Assembly: GCF_001717955.1 (NCBI RefSeq)
Contig: NZ_CP014168.1
Location: 2,141,501 to 2,205,500 of the forward strand
Source of the DNA: Sphingomonas panacis
Lineage (GTDB): Bacteria; Pseudomonadota; Alphaproteobacteria; Sphingomonadales; Sphingomonadaceae
Direction: 5' to 3'
Length of the DNA stretch: 64,000 nucleotides
Part shown: one piece after another, positions 44,686-53,282 of the stretch
Numbering within the stretch: the first letter of the stretch is position 1
How the letters are laid out: each line of letters begins with the position of its first letter
The notes under the pieces: model-generated
Database searches by the model: none
Seen by the model: only the letters and a program-made list of their open reading frames with translations
Told to the model about the DNA's origin: nothing
Position numbers and translations under genes: made by a program

Positions 44686-45671
44686 GCCGTACCGATCCAG
44701 TGCTCGTCACCGGCGCCGCCGGCTTCATCGGTCACGCCACCGCACATGCCTTGCTCGCCCGCGGCGAGCGCGTGATCGGCGTCGATATCGTCAACGATTA
44801 TTATGATCCGGCGTTGAAAGCGGCGCGGCTGGCGACGTTCGAGGGGGTGGAAACCTTCAGCTTCCACAAGCTCGACATCGCCGATGCCGCCGCGATCGCC
44901 GCGCTGGTGCGCGACAACGCGGTGAAGCGGATCGTCCACCTCGCCGCGCAGGCGGGGGTTCGCTACAGCATCGAGAACCCGTTCGCCTACGAACGCTCGA
45001 ACCTCGCCGGGCATCTGTCGCTGCTCGAGGCGAGCCGGCACGCGCCCGATTTCGAGCATCTCGTCTATGCCTCATCCTCGTCGGTCTATGGCGACAAGCC
45101 GATGGGCGGGGCGGGCTTCACCGAGGACGAGCCGGCGATCGATCCGGTCTCGCTCTACGCCGCCACCAAGCGCGCGTGCGAATTGATGAGCCAGAGCTAT
45201 GCCAGGCTCTACGGCTTTCCGCAGACGGGGTTGCGCTTCTTCACCGTCTATGGCCCGTGGGGCCGGCCCGACATGGCCTATTTCGGCTTCACGCAGAAGA
45301 TCCTCAAGGGCGATGCCATCGAGGTGTATGGCGAGGGCAAGATGGCGCGAGACTTCACCTATATCGACGACGTCGTCGACGGCATCATCGGCGCGCTCGA
45401 TCATCCGCCGGCCACGGACGGGCACCGCATCTTGAACATCGGTGACAGCCGCCCGGTCGGGCTGATGGAGATGATCGAAGCGCTTGAGGCCGCGCTCGGC
45501 CAGACCGCGCGGAAGATCATGCGGCCGATGCAGCCCGGCGACGTGACCGCGACCTATGCCGACGTGTCCAAGCTGCATGCGTTGACCGGCTATCATCCGC
45601 AGGTGATGCTGGAGGATGGGCTGAAGCGCTTCGCCGACTGGTATCGCGCGTTCTATGCGGTGCCGGAATAA
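44682..45671 (+). CDS. UDP-glucuronate 4-epimerase-like NAD-dependent epimerase
   Basis: Extended SDR of 329 residues starting with GTG. NAD motif VTGAAGFIGHATAHALL. The segment VDIVNDYYDPALKAARLA is typical of UDP-glucuronate 4-epimerases (LspL/CapI type). The catalytic S-x-Y-x3-K is SSSVYG and YAATK, near residues 127 and 155. With ugd it would interconvert UDP-glucuronate and UDP-galacturonate, making galacturonate the likely donor used by the cluster. Last clear member of the polysaccharide operon. Confidence 0.88.
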   Translation: MSRTDPVLVTGAAGFIGHATAHALLARGERVIGVDIVNDYYDPALKAARLATFEGVETFSFHKLDIADAAAIAALVRDNAVKRIVHLAAQAGVRYSIENPFAYERSNLAGHLSLLEASRHAPDFEHLVYASSSSVYGDKPMGGAGFTEDEPAIDPVSLYAATKRACELMSQSYARLYGFPQTGLRFFTVYGPWGRPDMAYFGFTQKILKGDAIEVYGEGKMARDFTYIDDVVDGIIGALDHPPATDGHRILNIGDSRPVGLMEMIEALEAALGQTARKIMRPMQPGDVTATYADVSKLHALTGYHPQVMLEDGLKRFADWYRAFYAVPE

Positions 45672-45755
45672 CGTCGGAAAGGTGTCGATCTCCTCCGATC
45701 CGTGGCATATGGGCGCTCCGGCGTAACGGGCGTTTTCAGGGATCGGTGGTATCGG

Positions 45756-45989
45756 ATGGCGAAGTCGCGCAAAGGCTCCATGTCTCAGGCCGGGTCGCCG
45801 GTCGTCCGGCTGCCGGGTCTCGGCCAGTCTGCCGATACGCGGGCCGCGTCGAAGCGGCCGCAGGCATTGCGGCGCAAGCCTGGCGGTCTGTGGGATTCAA
45901 TTCGCGGGAAATGGCTCTACCCGGCGATCCTCGCGAGCGTGTCGATCGCGGTGCGCCTCGTCAGCCGCAAGAAGGACGAGTTGCGCTGA
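45756..45989 (+). CDS. Small basic hypothetical membrane protein
   Basis: Open frame of 77 residues (MAKSRKGSMSQAGSP...), rich in Lys and Arg. A single hydrophobic stretch, WLYPAILASVSIAVRLV, lies near the C-terminus and is followed by SRKKDELR. A downstream ATG at 45780 has a better ribosome site (AAAGG) and would give 69 residues. No family was recognised. It lies in the gap after the polysaccharide operon and could be a real small membrane protein or a chance frame. Confidence 0.4.
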   Translation: MAKSRKGSMSQAGSPVVRLPGLGQSADTRAASKRPQALRRKPGGLWDSIRGKWLYPAILASVSIAVRLVSRKKDELR

Positions 45990-46104
45990 TCCGTTGACGG
46001 GCGATGGCTTGGCCGGCCAGTGCGCGCCTCCGCCATCACGCGCATAATCGGCGCGGCGATACCAGACGAGTGCAACCGTAGCCGCCGGCATAGTGTCCGC
46101 CGTG

Positions 46105-47142
46105 TCACTCCGCTGCGGGTGCCGAGACCGAGGCGCGGCGGATCAGGGTCGAGCGGAACAGCGACGGTTCGCTCACCGCCGCATCGGCTTCGTGCGCGGT
46201 CACGCCCGCGATCAGCTTGAGCGCCGCCGAGCGCGCCATCGTCGCAATCGGCCAGCGCACCGTCGTCAGCGGTGGCCACATATGCGCGGCGATCGGCGTA
46301 TCGTCGAACCCGATCACCGAAAGGTCGCGCGGCACGGTGAGGCCGCGCTGGCAGGCGGCGTGGATGACGCCCGCCGCCATCTCGTCGTTGCACGAGAAGA
46401 TCGCGGTCGGGCGCGGCACGACATCGAGCAGCCGGTCGGCGGCGACCAGCCCGGATTCGAAACGATAGTCGCCGTCCGCGATCATGCTGCGCGGGAGCGC
46501 GATACCGGCGTCGCGCAGCGCATCCTCGAAGCCGAGCCGGCGTTCACGCGCCGAGCGAAAGCCGTGCGGGCCGGACACCAGCCCGATGCGCCGGTGCCCC
46601 AGATCGATCAGATAGCGAGTCGCGTCACGCACCGCTTCGCGATCGTTCGAGGCGACCATATGCTCGTTGCTGTCGAGTTCGGCCGACCCCATCCGCACAT
46701 AGCGGCAGCCGATATCGGCACATAATTTGGCGATCGCGTCATTCTCGCTGATCGGCGGCATCAGCAACACGCCGAACAGCCGCTGGCGTTCGAGGAAATG
46801 GCGCAGATCCTCGAGCATGGTCAGCGAGCCACGGTCGAGCGGGCGCACGATCATCTCGAACTCGGTATCGTACAAGGCTTCGAGCATACCCTGCTGCACG
46901 TTCATCACGGTCTGCGCGTTGGGGTTGTCGTGGAGGAGGCCGATCAGGAAATTGCGTCCCAGCGCCAGCGCGCGCGCCTGCGGGTTGGGGATGTAGCCGA
47001 GGTCGCCGATCACCTCCTCGACGCGCTTGCGGGTATCCTCGTTGAGCAGGGGGGAGCGGTTGATGACGCGGCTGACGGTCTTTTTCGACACGCCGGCGAT
47101 CCGCGCGACATCGTTGATGGTGGGCTGGCCGGTCTTCTCCAT
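46105..47142 (-). CDS. LacI/GalR-family transcriptional repressor
   Basis: Protein of 345 residues. N-terminal HTH TINDVARIAGVSKKTVSRVINRSPLLNEDTRKRV is followed by the periplasmic-binding-like ligand domain with IGLVSGPHGFRSARERRLGFEDAL and IGFDDTPIAAHMWPPLTTVRW. The ATG is preceded by an AGGCGGG box. It is divergent from the fumarylacetoacetase-family gene with 111 bp between starts, which holds a palindromic operator-like site. It most likely represses that gene and itself in response to a sugar acid. Confidence 0.92.
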   Translation of the reverse strand: MEKTGQPTINDVARIAGVSKKTVSRVINRSPLLNEDTRKRVEEVIGDLGYIPNPQARALALGRNFLIGLLHDNPNAQTVMNVQQGMLEALYDTEFEMIVRPLDRGSLTMLEDLRHFLERQRLFGVLLMPPISENDAIAKLCADIGCRYVRMGSAELDSNEHMVASNDREAVRDATRYLIDLGHRRIGLVSGPHGFRSARERRLGFEDALRDAGIALPRSMIADGDYRFESGLVAADRLLDVVPRPTAIFSCNDEMAAGVIHAACQRGLTVPRDLSVIGFDDTPIAAHMWPPLTTVRWPIATMARSAALKLIAGVTAHEADAAVSEPSLFRSTLIRRASVSAPAAE

Positions 47143-47198
47143 CCCGCCTGCATAGTCGCTGGTGGCAGCGTGAACCAGTGTCCGCGCAATGCTTGTCA

Positions 47199-47214
47199 TT
47201 GACACCGGTTTCCA
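47199..47214. promoter_or_regulatory. LacI-type operator-like site
   Basis: TTGACACCGGTTTCCA has a CCGG centre and half-sites GACACC and GAAACC (5 of 6 matching), the shape of LacI/GalR operators. It lies between the repressor gene (start 47142) and the divergent gene (start 47254). A repressor-operator pair is inferred. Confidence 0.55.
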
Positions 47215-47253
47215 ATACATATCGCCGTCCTGTACGATCGAGAAAGGGATGCG

Positions 47254-48036
47254 GTGACGCCGGAGAACAATGCAGAGCGGATCGCGCGATCGTTCACGGA
47301 TGCGCGCCGCGCCGGCGTGGCCCTGCCGGAGTTCCCCGGCCGCTTTCCGGACTCGCTGGCGCAGGCTTATGCGGTGCAGGACCGCGCGATCGCGCTGTCG
47401 GATGCGCGGATCGCGGGATGGAAGGTCGGCAAGATCAGCCCGCCGTTCGACGGAGTCGATCGGCTCGCCGGCCCGATCTTCGCCGACCATGTCGTGCCGG
47501 CGAGCGACAACCTCGCCATGCCGATCTTCGCGCAAGGGTTCGGCGCCGCCGAAGCCGAGTTCCTGCTCCGCATCGGCACCGCGCCCGACCCGGGCAAGAC
47601 ACGCTACACGACCGAGGAGGCGACCGCGCTGATCGACGCGGTGCATGTCGGCATCGAAATCGCGAGTTCGCCGTTTCCGGGCATCAACGATCACGGCCCG
47701 ACCGTCACCGTGTCCGATTTCGGCAACAACAACGGGCTTATCGTGGGCGCGGCGATCGAGGATTGGCGCGACGTGGATCTCGACGCATTGCCGGTGGAGC
47801 TGTGGATCAACGACGCGCTGATCGGCAGCGCGACGACCGCGACGATGCTCGACGGCCCGTTCGGCGCGGCGCGGTTCCTGTTCGAGCTGCTCGCGGCGCG
47901 CGGTATCCCGGTTGAGGCGGGGCAATGGATTTCGACCGGCGCGGTTACCGGTGTCCATCCCGTCGCCGTGGGGGACCGGGTGCGCGCCCGGTTCGGCGGA
48001 CGGCTGGCTGTCGAGAGCATGATCGTCGCGCGGTAG
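47254..48036 (+). CDS. Fumarylacetoacetase/2-keto-4-pentenoate hydratase-family protein
   Basis: Protein of 260 residues starting with GTG. Its blocks fit the hydratase branch: GWKVGKISPPFDG near residue 54, then GAAEAEFLLRIGTAPDPGKTRYTTEE, where the Glu pair binds the metal. WISTGAVTGVHPVAVGDRVRARFG near the end is the family's closing motif. Members hydrate 2-hydroxypenta-2,4-dienoate or act on 2-keto-3-deoxy sugar acids. The divergent LacI repressor makes a sugar-acid pathway more likely here than aromatic breakdown. Substrate unproven. Confidence 0.85.
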   Translation: MTPENNAERIARSFTDARRAGVALPEFPGRFPDSLAQAYAVQDRAIALSDARIAGWKVGKISPPFDGVDRLAGPIFADHVVPASDNLAMPIFAQGFGAAEAEFLLRIGTAPDPGKTRYTTEEATALIDAVHVGIEIASSPFPGINDHGPTVTVSDFGNNNGLIVGAAIEDWRDVDLDALPVELWINDALIGSATTATMLDGPFGAARFLFELLAARGIPVEAGQWISTGAVTGVHPVAVGDRVRARFGGRLAVESMIVAR

Positions 48037-48190
48037 CGCGGTCTGGACACGTCCGAAGTCAATCCAGATCAATCAGGTTTTGCGGAACGCGGCCGGTCGC
48101 AAAGTGTTGAGGACACAGGCTTTCGAGCGAGCCGGCGGAACCGCCGACACCGCATCGCGGCCTTTGTCCACTGACATGACGAGGCCTTCC

Positions 48191-49165
48191 ATGACCGACG
48201 AGACCACCCGCCGCGCGATGCTAAAAGGGGCGGCTGCAGCCGGCGCCGGACTTGCCGCCGCGCCCGCACTCGCGCAAGCCGGCCGCACCGCGCCCGACCC
48301 CAAGACCAAGTTCCGCAGCGAGCCGTTCCCCGAGCAGAAGCAGGCGTGGCCGGCGCTCCAGCGCGACATGAAGCCGGTGCCCGATTGCGGCGAGGCGAGC
48401 TATCGCGGCAGCGGGCGGCTCGCCGGGCGCAAGGCGCTGGTGACGGGCGGGGATTCCGGCATCGGCCGCGCGGCGGTGATCGCCTTTGCGCGCGAAGGCG
48501 CCGATGTCGCGATCAATTATTATCCGACCGAGGAGCCGGATGCGCAGGATGTCGCCAAGCTGCTGCGCGGCGAAGGCCGCAAGGTGGTGCTGATCCCCGG
48601 CGACCTCACCGACGCGGCGTTCTGCGACGGACTGCCGGGCAAGGCGGCGAAGGCGCTGGGCGGGCTCGACATCGTCGTCAACAACGCCGCCTATCAGCAA
48701 TCCAAGGCGTCGATCGCCGAGATCACGCCCGAGCAGTTCGACCGCACGATGAAGACTAACGTCTATGCGATGTTCCACATCACCAAGGCGGCGGTGCCGC
48801 TGATGAAGCCGGGCGCGTGCTTCATCAACACCGCCTCGGTCAATTCGGTCGATCCGGGCGAGGAACTGCTCGATTATGCGACCACCAAGGGCGCGATCAT
48901 GGTCTTTACCAAGGGGCTGGCCAAGCAACTCGGCCCCAAGGGCATCCGCGTCAACGCGGTCGCGCCGGGGCCAGTGTGGACGCCGCTTCAGGTCGCCGGT
49001 GGGCAGTTGCCGGGCAAGATGGGCGAGTTCGGGCAAGACACGCCGCTCGGCCGCGCCGGCCAGCCCGCCGAACTCGCGTCGCTCTACGTCACGCTGGCGG
49101 AGAGCGGCACCAGCTTCACCTCGGGCAGCGTGTTCGGCGCGAACGGCGGCACCGGGGTGATCTGA
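48191..49165 (+). CDS. Short-chain dehydrogenase with Tat-type signal (YghA-like)
   Basis: Protein of 324 residues. The N-terminus TDETTRRAMLKGAAAAGAGLAAAPALAQ is a twin-arginine signal, and the rest is a classical SDR close to E. coli YghA/general stress protein 39. The conserved lead-in FRSEPFPEQKQ and PVPDCGEASYRGSGRL are present. The cofactor motif is VTGGDSGIGRA, with NNAA, Ser in NTASVNS and the catalytic Y-x3-K in YATTK. Export of an SDR that would need NAD(P) is unexpected; the signal may instead be a retained fold or a mis-set start. An ATG at 48176 is an alternative. Confidence 0.85.
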   Translation: MTDETTRRAMLKGAAAAGAGLAAAPALAQAGRTAPDPKTKFRSEPFPEQKQAWPALQRDMKPVPDCGEASYRGSGRLAGRKALVTGGDSGIGRAAVIAFAREGADVAINYYPTEEPDAQDVAKLLRGEGRKVVLIPGDLTDAAFCDGLPGKAAKALGGLDIVVNNAAYQQSKASIAEITPEQFDRTMKTNVYAMFHITKAAVPLMKPGACFINTASVNSVDPGEELLDYATTKGAIMVFTKGLAKQLGPKGIRVNAVAPGPVWTPLQVAGGQLPGKMGEFGQDTPLGRAGQPAELASLYVTLAESGTSFTSGSVFGANGGTGVI

Positions 49166-49168
49166 GGC

Positions 49169-49996
49169 TCAGTCGGTTTCACCACGCGCGAAAGCTGCGG
49201 CGGCCTCGACCTGATCCGGCGCGGGCGTGACGCCGGTGTAGAGCACGAACTGTTCGAGTGCCTGAAGCTTGGCGACGTCGGTGCCGGTGATGCGCTGCTT
49301 GCCCGCCGCCGCTGCGGCCTTGAGGAAGGGCGTCTCCGCCGGCAGCGCGACCACGTCGAACGCGGCGGTGCAGGCCGAGATCATCGCCGGTGGAAAGGCG
49401 AGGGCGTCGGCATCGGCGCCCGCCATCCCGAGCGGGGTGACGTTGACGAGCAGCGGCGCGCCCTCGTCGCCGATCTCGGCGCGCCACGCGAAGCCATAGG
49501 TCTCGGCGAGCGCGCGCCCGGCGGCTGTATTGCGCGCGACGATCGTGCCGGTGGTGAAACCGGCATCGCGCAAGGCGGCGGCGACCGCCTTCGCCATCCC
49601 GCCCGATCCGCGCAGCAGGAACCGCGTGTCGGCTTCCAGACCACTTTCCTCCAGCAGAGTCCGCACGGCACTATAATCGGTGTTGTAGCCGGTCAGCCGG
49701 CCGTCATCGTTGACGATCGTGTTGACGCTGTCGATCGCCGCGGCGGAGGCTTCGAGGCCGTCGAGCAGCGGGATCACCGCTTCCTTGAACGGCATCGAGA
49801 TCGCCGAGCCGCGTATCCCGAGTGCACGGATGCCGCCGACGGCAGCGGGCAGATCGGTGGTGGTGAACGCCTTGTAGACGAAATCCAGCCCGAGCATTTC
49901 GTAGAGGCGGTTCTGGAAGCGCGATCCGAACGTGCCCGGCCGCGCCGCCAGCGACATGCACACTTTGGTGTCGCGCCCAACCATCGGCTTGGTCAT
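49169..49996 (-). CDS. Shikimate dehydrogenase-like protein (SdhL/HI0607 type)
   Basis: Protein of 275 residues. The N-terminal substrate domain has MSLAARPGTFGSRFQNRLYEMLGLDFVYKAF, the block of the HI0607-type shikimate dehydrogenase-like group, instead of the S-x-SP-x2-HN of AroE. The catalytic-type Lys and Asp are kept in SMPFKEAVIP and GYNTDYSAVRTLL. The NADP domain shows LRGSGGMAKAVAAALRDAG. Homologues show weak activity on shikimate. It converges with the SDR gene, 3 nt between stops. Confidence 0.82.
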   Translation of the reverse strand: MTKPMVGRDTKVCMSLAARPGTFGSRFQNRLYEMLGLDFVYKAFTTTDLPAAVGGIRALGIRGSAISMPFKEAVIPLLDGLEASAAAIDSVNTIVNDDGRLTGYNTDYSAVRTLLEESGLEADTRFLLRGSGGMAKAVAAALRDAGFTTGTIVARNTAAGRALAETYGFAWRAEIGDEGAPLLVNVTPLGMAGADADALAFPPAMISACTAAFDVVALPAETPFLKAAAAAGKQRITGTDVAKLQALEQFVLYTGVTPAPDQVEAAAAFARGETD

Positions 49997-50059
49997 TCCG
50001 GTTTTCCTATGTGGTGAAGCGTGCGGTATCGACCCCACGATAGCGGCACGGCGACGTCG

Positions 50060-52396
50060 CTAAAAGTGGTGCGACACCGAGACGGTGATGGCGCGTGGGC
50101 GCGCCGGGGTGAATTGCGGCGTGGTCCGCACCGAGAACGGATTGCCGAACGCGAAGGTGTCAGCGCGCGCGTCGAACATATTGTCGATGTCGAGCCGCAC
50201 CGTCAGCGCGTCCGAGACGGCGGCGACCCCGGTGCGGACAAGGCCATAGCCCGGCATGTGACGGTCGAGCCCGGCATCGAAGCTCAGCCGCGATGCGCCG
50301 GTGTAGTTCGCCGCCGCATACGGCGAGATTCGCCACGCGCCGGCGGTGAAGTCGCGCCGTATCTCGAGCCGCGCCGACAGATCTGGCACCACCGGCAGCC
50401 GCGCGTCCTTGATGAGATGCTTGCCGTTCATCGCGCGATCGAGACGGGGGCGTTGCCAGGTCGCACCGCCTTTGATGTGCCACGCGGACATGGCCCGCCA
50501 TTCCACCGCGAGTTCCGCCCCCGGAATCACCGCGTCGCCGACATTGTGCGTGGCGGTGAGCCCGTTCGCCTCGAGATAATCCGACTGGAGGTGAGTCCAC
50601 ACCGAACGGAACAGATCGGCCTCGACCGAGAGCCGGTCACCGACGCGCAGCCGCCCGCCGAGTTCGAGGGTGCGAACCTTGTCGGCGGCGTAGCGCCCCG
50701 TGACGGTGTTGGTCGAATCGAGCCCGCCCGACCGGAACGCCGAACCGAAGCGCAGGAACACGAGCTGGTTGCGTGCGAAACTATAGGCCAGCGATGCGCT
50801 GGGGGTGAGGCCGAACGTCGCTTTGGCGTCAGCCTGAAGCTTGCGCCGCTCGCGCCGGCTGTCCTCGGTGGTGGCGCGGAAGGCGCGCGCGCCCAGCGAC
50901 GCGCGCAGCCGATCGAACAGCGGAAAGGAGGTGTCGGCGAACAACGCAATCTCGGTCGCCTGGCGCGACAGCGCGAAGATCGGGCGTAGCGGCCGCCCCG
51001 GCTGCGACAGTTCGCCATCGGCGGCGGTGGTCGCCGAAAGATAGGACGCGCCGACCACCCAGTTGAAAATCTGTCCCGGCGGTGCGGAGAGCCGCACCTC
51101 CTGATCGAACACGCTGTAGGCGCGGGTGTCCTGATAGTTAGCCAGAGATCCGCGCGGCAGGCCCAACGCCACCGCCGATGCCGAGGCGTCATAGGTCTCG
51201 CCTTGGTCCTGCCGCGTATAGCCGGTGACGAGCACGAGTTGCGCCGCGCCGATCTGTCCGGCGATCTTGCCCTCCACCACGCGCACGCGCCCGTCGCGCG
51301 GCTCAAGGAAGGCGACGTGGCGGGTGAGGTCCTTGTCGTTCAGATCGACATAGGCGCTGTCGCGCGCGCCCGTCGCCTGCTGGGTCGCGACGACGTCGAT
51401 CATCCAGCCGGACACGGGCACGATGCGCAGCGACACGCGGCCGCCATAGGTTTCGCTGCGGTTGGTGCCGCGCGCCGCCCCCGCCACATTCACCCAGCCG
51501 GGCATGACCGAGGCATAGCCGACCAGCCGGATCGCGGCACGGTCATCGATCACCGGCAGGTTGAAGGTCGCTTCGGAAGACGCGCCGACGCCGCCGTGCT
51601 GGATCGCGGTGAAGGCCGCCCCCGCCGACCCCGCCACCGAGCCGAGCACCGGCGGATTGGTGACGATGCGGTATACCCCACCGAGCGACCCGGTGCCGTA
51701 GAGCGGCCCCTGCGGCCCCTTCAACACCTCGACGCGGGCGATGTCGATCAGGCTCAGCCCCGGTTCGGCGGCGTCGTAGGTGATGCGCGCGTCGTTGAGC
51801 TGGACGCTGACGGTCGCCTGGCTGAAGCCGTTGAACGGGCTGTCGGCGATGCCGCGCATGAAGGCGCGGTCGTGGCCGGTGCCGGCATGCGTGACGACCA
51901 TGCCCTCGACGCTTGCCGCGACGCCGTGCGTATCTTTGCTCGACTCGGCCGGGTCCGCGCCCGGCACCCAGGTCGCGACCGGCGCGGCGACGGTCGACAA
52001 GGCCTCGGGCTGTTTGCGCGCGGTGACGATCACGTCGGGCATCGTCTCGGGGATGTCGGTGCGCGGCGCACCGCCGGGGCCGGTCCGGACGAGCCGGAAC
52101 GTGGTCGGTCCGGCGCGAACCGCGTGGAGGCCGGTACCGCGCAACAGCCGGTCGAGCGCGGCGCGCGCGGTCATCTGTCCGGCGACAGCGGCGGCGGACG
52201 TGCGCGGCAACGCGCCGTCCCAGCCGAACGACATGCCGGTCTGTGCGCCCAGCGTTTCCAGCCCGGCGGCGAGATCGCCGCGTGCCACGGTGACCCGGTA
52301 GCGTGCCTCGCGCGCGGCTGCGCCGTGCGCGCAGACCATGCCGCTAACCGCCAGTGCGGTCGCCAAGACGGATCGCGTCGCCTTCGGTCGTGCCAT
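50060..52396 (-). CDS. TonB-dependent outer-membrane receptor with STN signalling domain
   Basis: Protein of 778 residues. A signal peptide ends AHGAAAREA near residue 30. A secretin/TonB short N-terminal (STN) domain follows (YRVTVARGDLAAGLETLGAQTGMSF). The plug domain lies around ATWVPGADPAESSKDTHGVAASVEGMVV. The 22-strand barrel ends RAITVSVSHHF, with the terminal Phe. The STN domain transmits substrate occupancy to the FecR protein, and fecI and fecR lie just upstream. Probably a siderophore or heme transporter; ligand unknown. Confidence 0.92.
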   Translation of the reverse strand: MARPKATRSVLATALAVSGMVCAHGAAAREARYRVTVARGDLAAGLETLGAQTGMSFGWDGALPRTSAAAVAGQMTARAALDRLLRGTGLHAVRAGPTTFRLVRTGPGGAPRTDIPETMPDVIVTARKQPEALSTVAAPVATWVPGADPAESSKDTHGVAASVEGMVVTHAGTGHDRAFMRGIADSPFNGFSQATVSVQLNDARITYDAAEPGLSLIDIARVEVLKGPQGPLYGTGSLGGVYRIVTNPPVLGSVAGSAGAAFTAIQHGGVGASSEATFNLPVIDDRAAIRLVGYASVMPGWVNVAGAARGTNRSETYGGRVSLRIVPVSGWMIDVVATQQATGARDSAYVDLNDKDLTRHVAFLEPRDGRVRVVEGKIAGQIGAAQLVLVTGYTRQDQGETYDASASAVALGLPRGSLANYQDTRAYSVFDQEVRLSAPPGQIFNWVVGASYLSATTAADGELSQPGRPLRPIFALSRQATEIALFADTSFPLFDRLRASLGARAFRATTEDSRRERRKLQADAKATFGLTPSASLAYSFARNQLVFLRFGSAFRSGGLDSTNTVTGRYAADKVRTLELGGRLRVGDRLSVEADLFRSVWTHLQSDYLEANGLTATHNVGDAVIPGAELAVEWRAMSAWHIKGGATWQRPRLDRAMNGKHLIKDARLPVVPDLSARLEIRRDFTAGAWRISPYAAANYTGASRLSFDAGLDRHMPGYGLVRTGVAAVSDALTVRLDIDNMFDARADTFAFGNPFSVRTTPQFTPARPRAITVSVSHHF

Positions 52397-53282
52397 CGAG
52401 ACCCGTCAATTGCTCCAGATTACGGACCATGACCGCCCGCGACCCCGGCGCGATGATCCCGGAGAATCGCCGCCGCGCCAGGACGCCGTCGATCAGCACC
52501 GGAGCGCCCGCATAGCGGGATATGTCGGCCGCCACCAACCCCAAAGGTTCGTTGTCATAGCTGAAGTGTCCACCCCGCCACGCGGCCATCGGCGCGGGCG
52601 AGGTGGTGCGCACTTCGGCGAGCTGATCGGCGGCGAACGCGGTAAGCGTCTTGCCGGCCCCGACCACGACCTCGCCGTTCGCGGTACGGGAGGTTACCCC
52701 CACGGTCCCTTCCGCGACCGCGACGCGCAGCATGCCCGCGTCCGACACCACTTCGAAGCGGGTGCCGATGTCGCGGATTTGGTACGCCCCGGCCGTCACC
52801 GTGAACGGGTGCGCAGGATCGTGCCGGATCTCGAAATAGCCTTTGCCCTCCAGCGCGACCTGCGCGCCATTCGAGACGCGCAGCGTCGCGCCGGGGGCGA
52901 GCGTCGCGCGCGAGCCGCTGGCGAGCGCGACCGCGCGGGTCTGCCCGGCCGGAGCGCGGTACAGCGCGATCTCCGCGGTGCCGGGTTGCGTAGTCTGCCA
53001 TGTACTGAAACCGATCGCGCCGACCAACAGCGCAGCCGCAGCCGCGCTCCAGCCGACAACGCGGAGGTGCCGGCGTGGGCCGACGGGCTGCGCCTCGGGC
53101 AGCAGGTCGCGCAGCGCCGGGATCGCGCGATCGATCCGATCGTCGAGGAGAGCGACGGCGTCATAGGCGTCCCGGTGCGCCGGACTTTCTTCCAGCCATT
53201 CCGTGAAGCCGTCCCAATCCATCGTGTCGTCATCTTGCGCGGCGTGCCAGCGCGCGGCGGCCTCCGTGATCGCGTCGGTCAT
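52344..53282 (-). CDS. FecR-family anti-sigma/signal transducer
   Basis: Protein of 312 residues. A cytoplasmic N-terminal part (TEAAARWHAAQDDDTMDWDGFTEWLEESPAHRDAYDAVALLDDRI, DUF4880-like) is followed by one transmembrane helix (VGWSAAAAALLVGAIGFSTW near residue 85). The periplasmic FecR domain then follows (ASGSRATLAPGATLRVSNGAQVALEGKGYFEI). It relays the receptor STN signal to the sigma factor. Its ATG overlaps the sigma-gene stop by 4 nt. Its 3' end overlaps the receptor ATG by 53 nt, which is longer than usual. Confidence 0.92.
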   Translation of the reverse strand: MTDAITEAAARWHAAQDDDTMDWDGFTEWLEESPAHRDAYDAVALLDDRIDRAIPALRDLLPEAQPVGPRRHLRVVGWSAAAAALLVGAIGFSTWQTTQPGTAEIALYRAPAGQTRAVALASGSRATLAPGATLRVSNGAQVALEGKGYFEIRHDPAHPFTVTAGAYQIRDIGTRFEVVSDAGMLRVAVAEGTVGVTSRTANGEVVVGAGKTLTAFAADQLAEVRTTSPAPMAAWRGGHFSYDNEPLGLVAADISRYAGAPVLIDGVLARRRFSGIIAPGSRAVMVRNLEQLTGLDGTTEGDAIRLGDRTGG

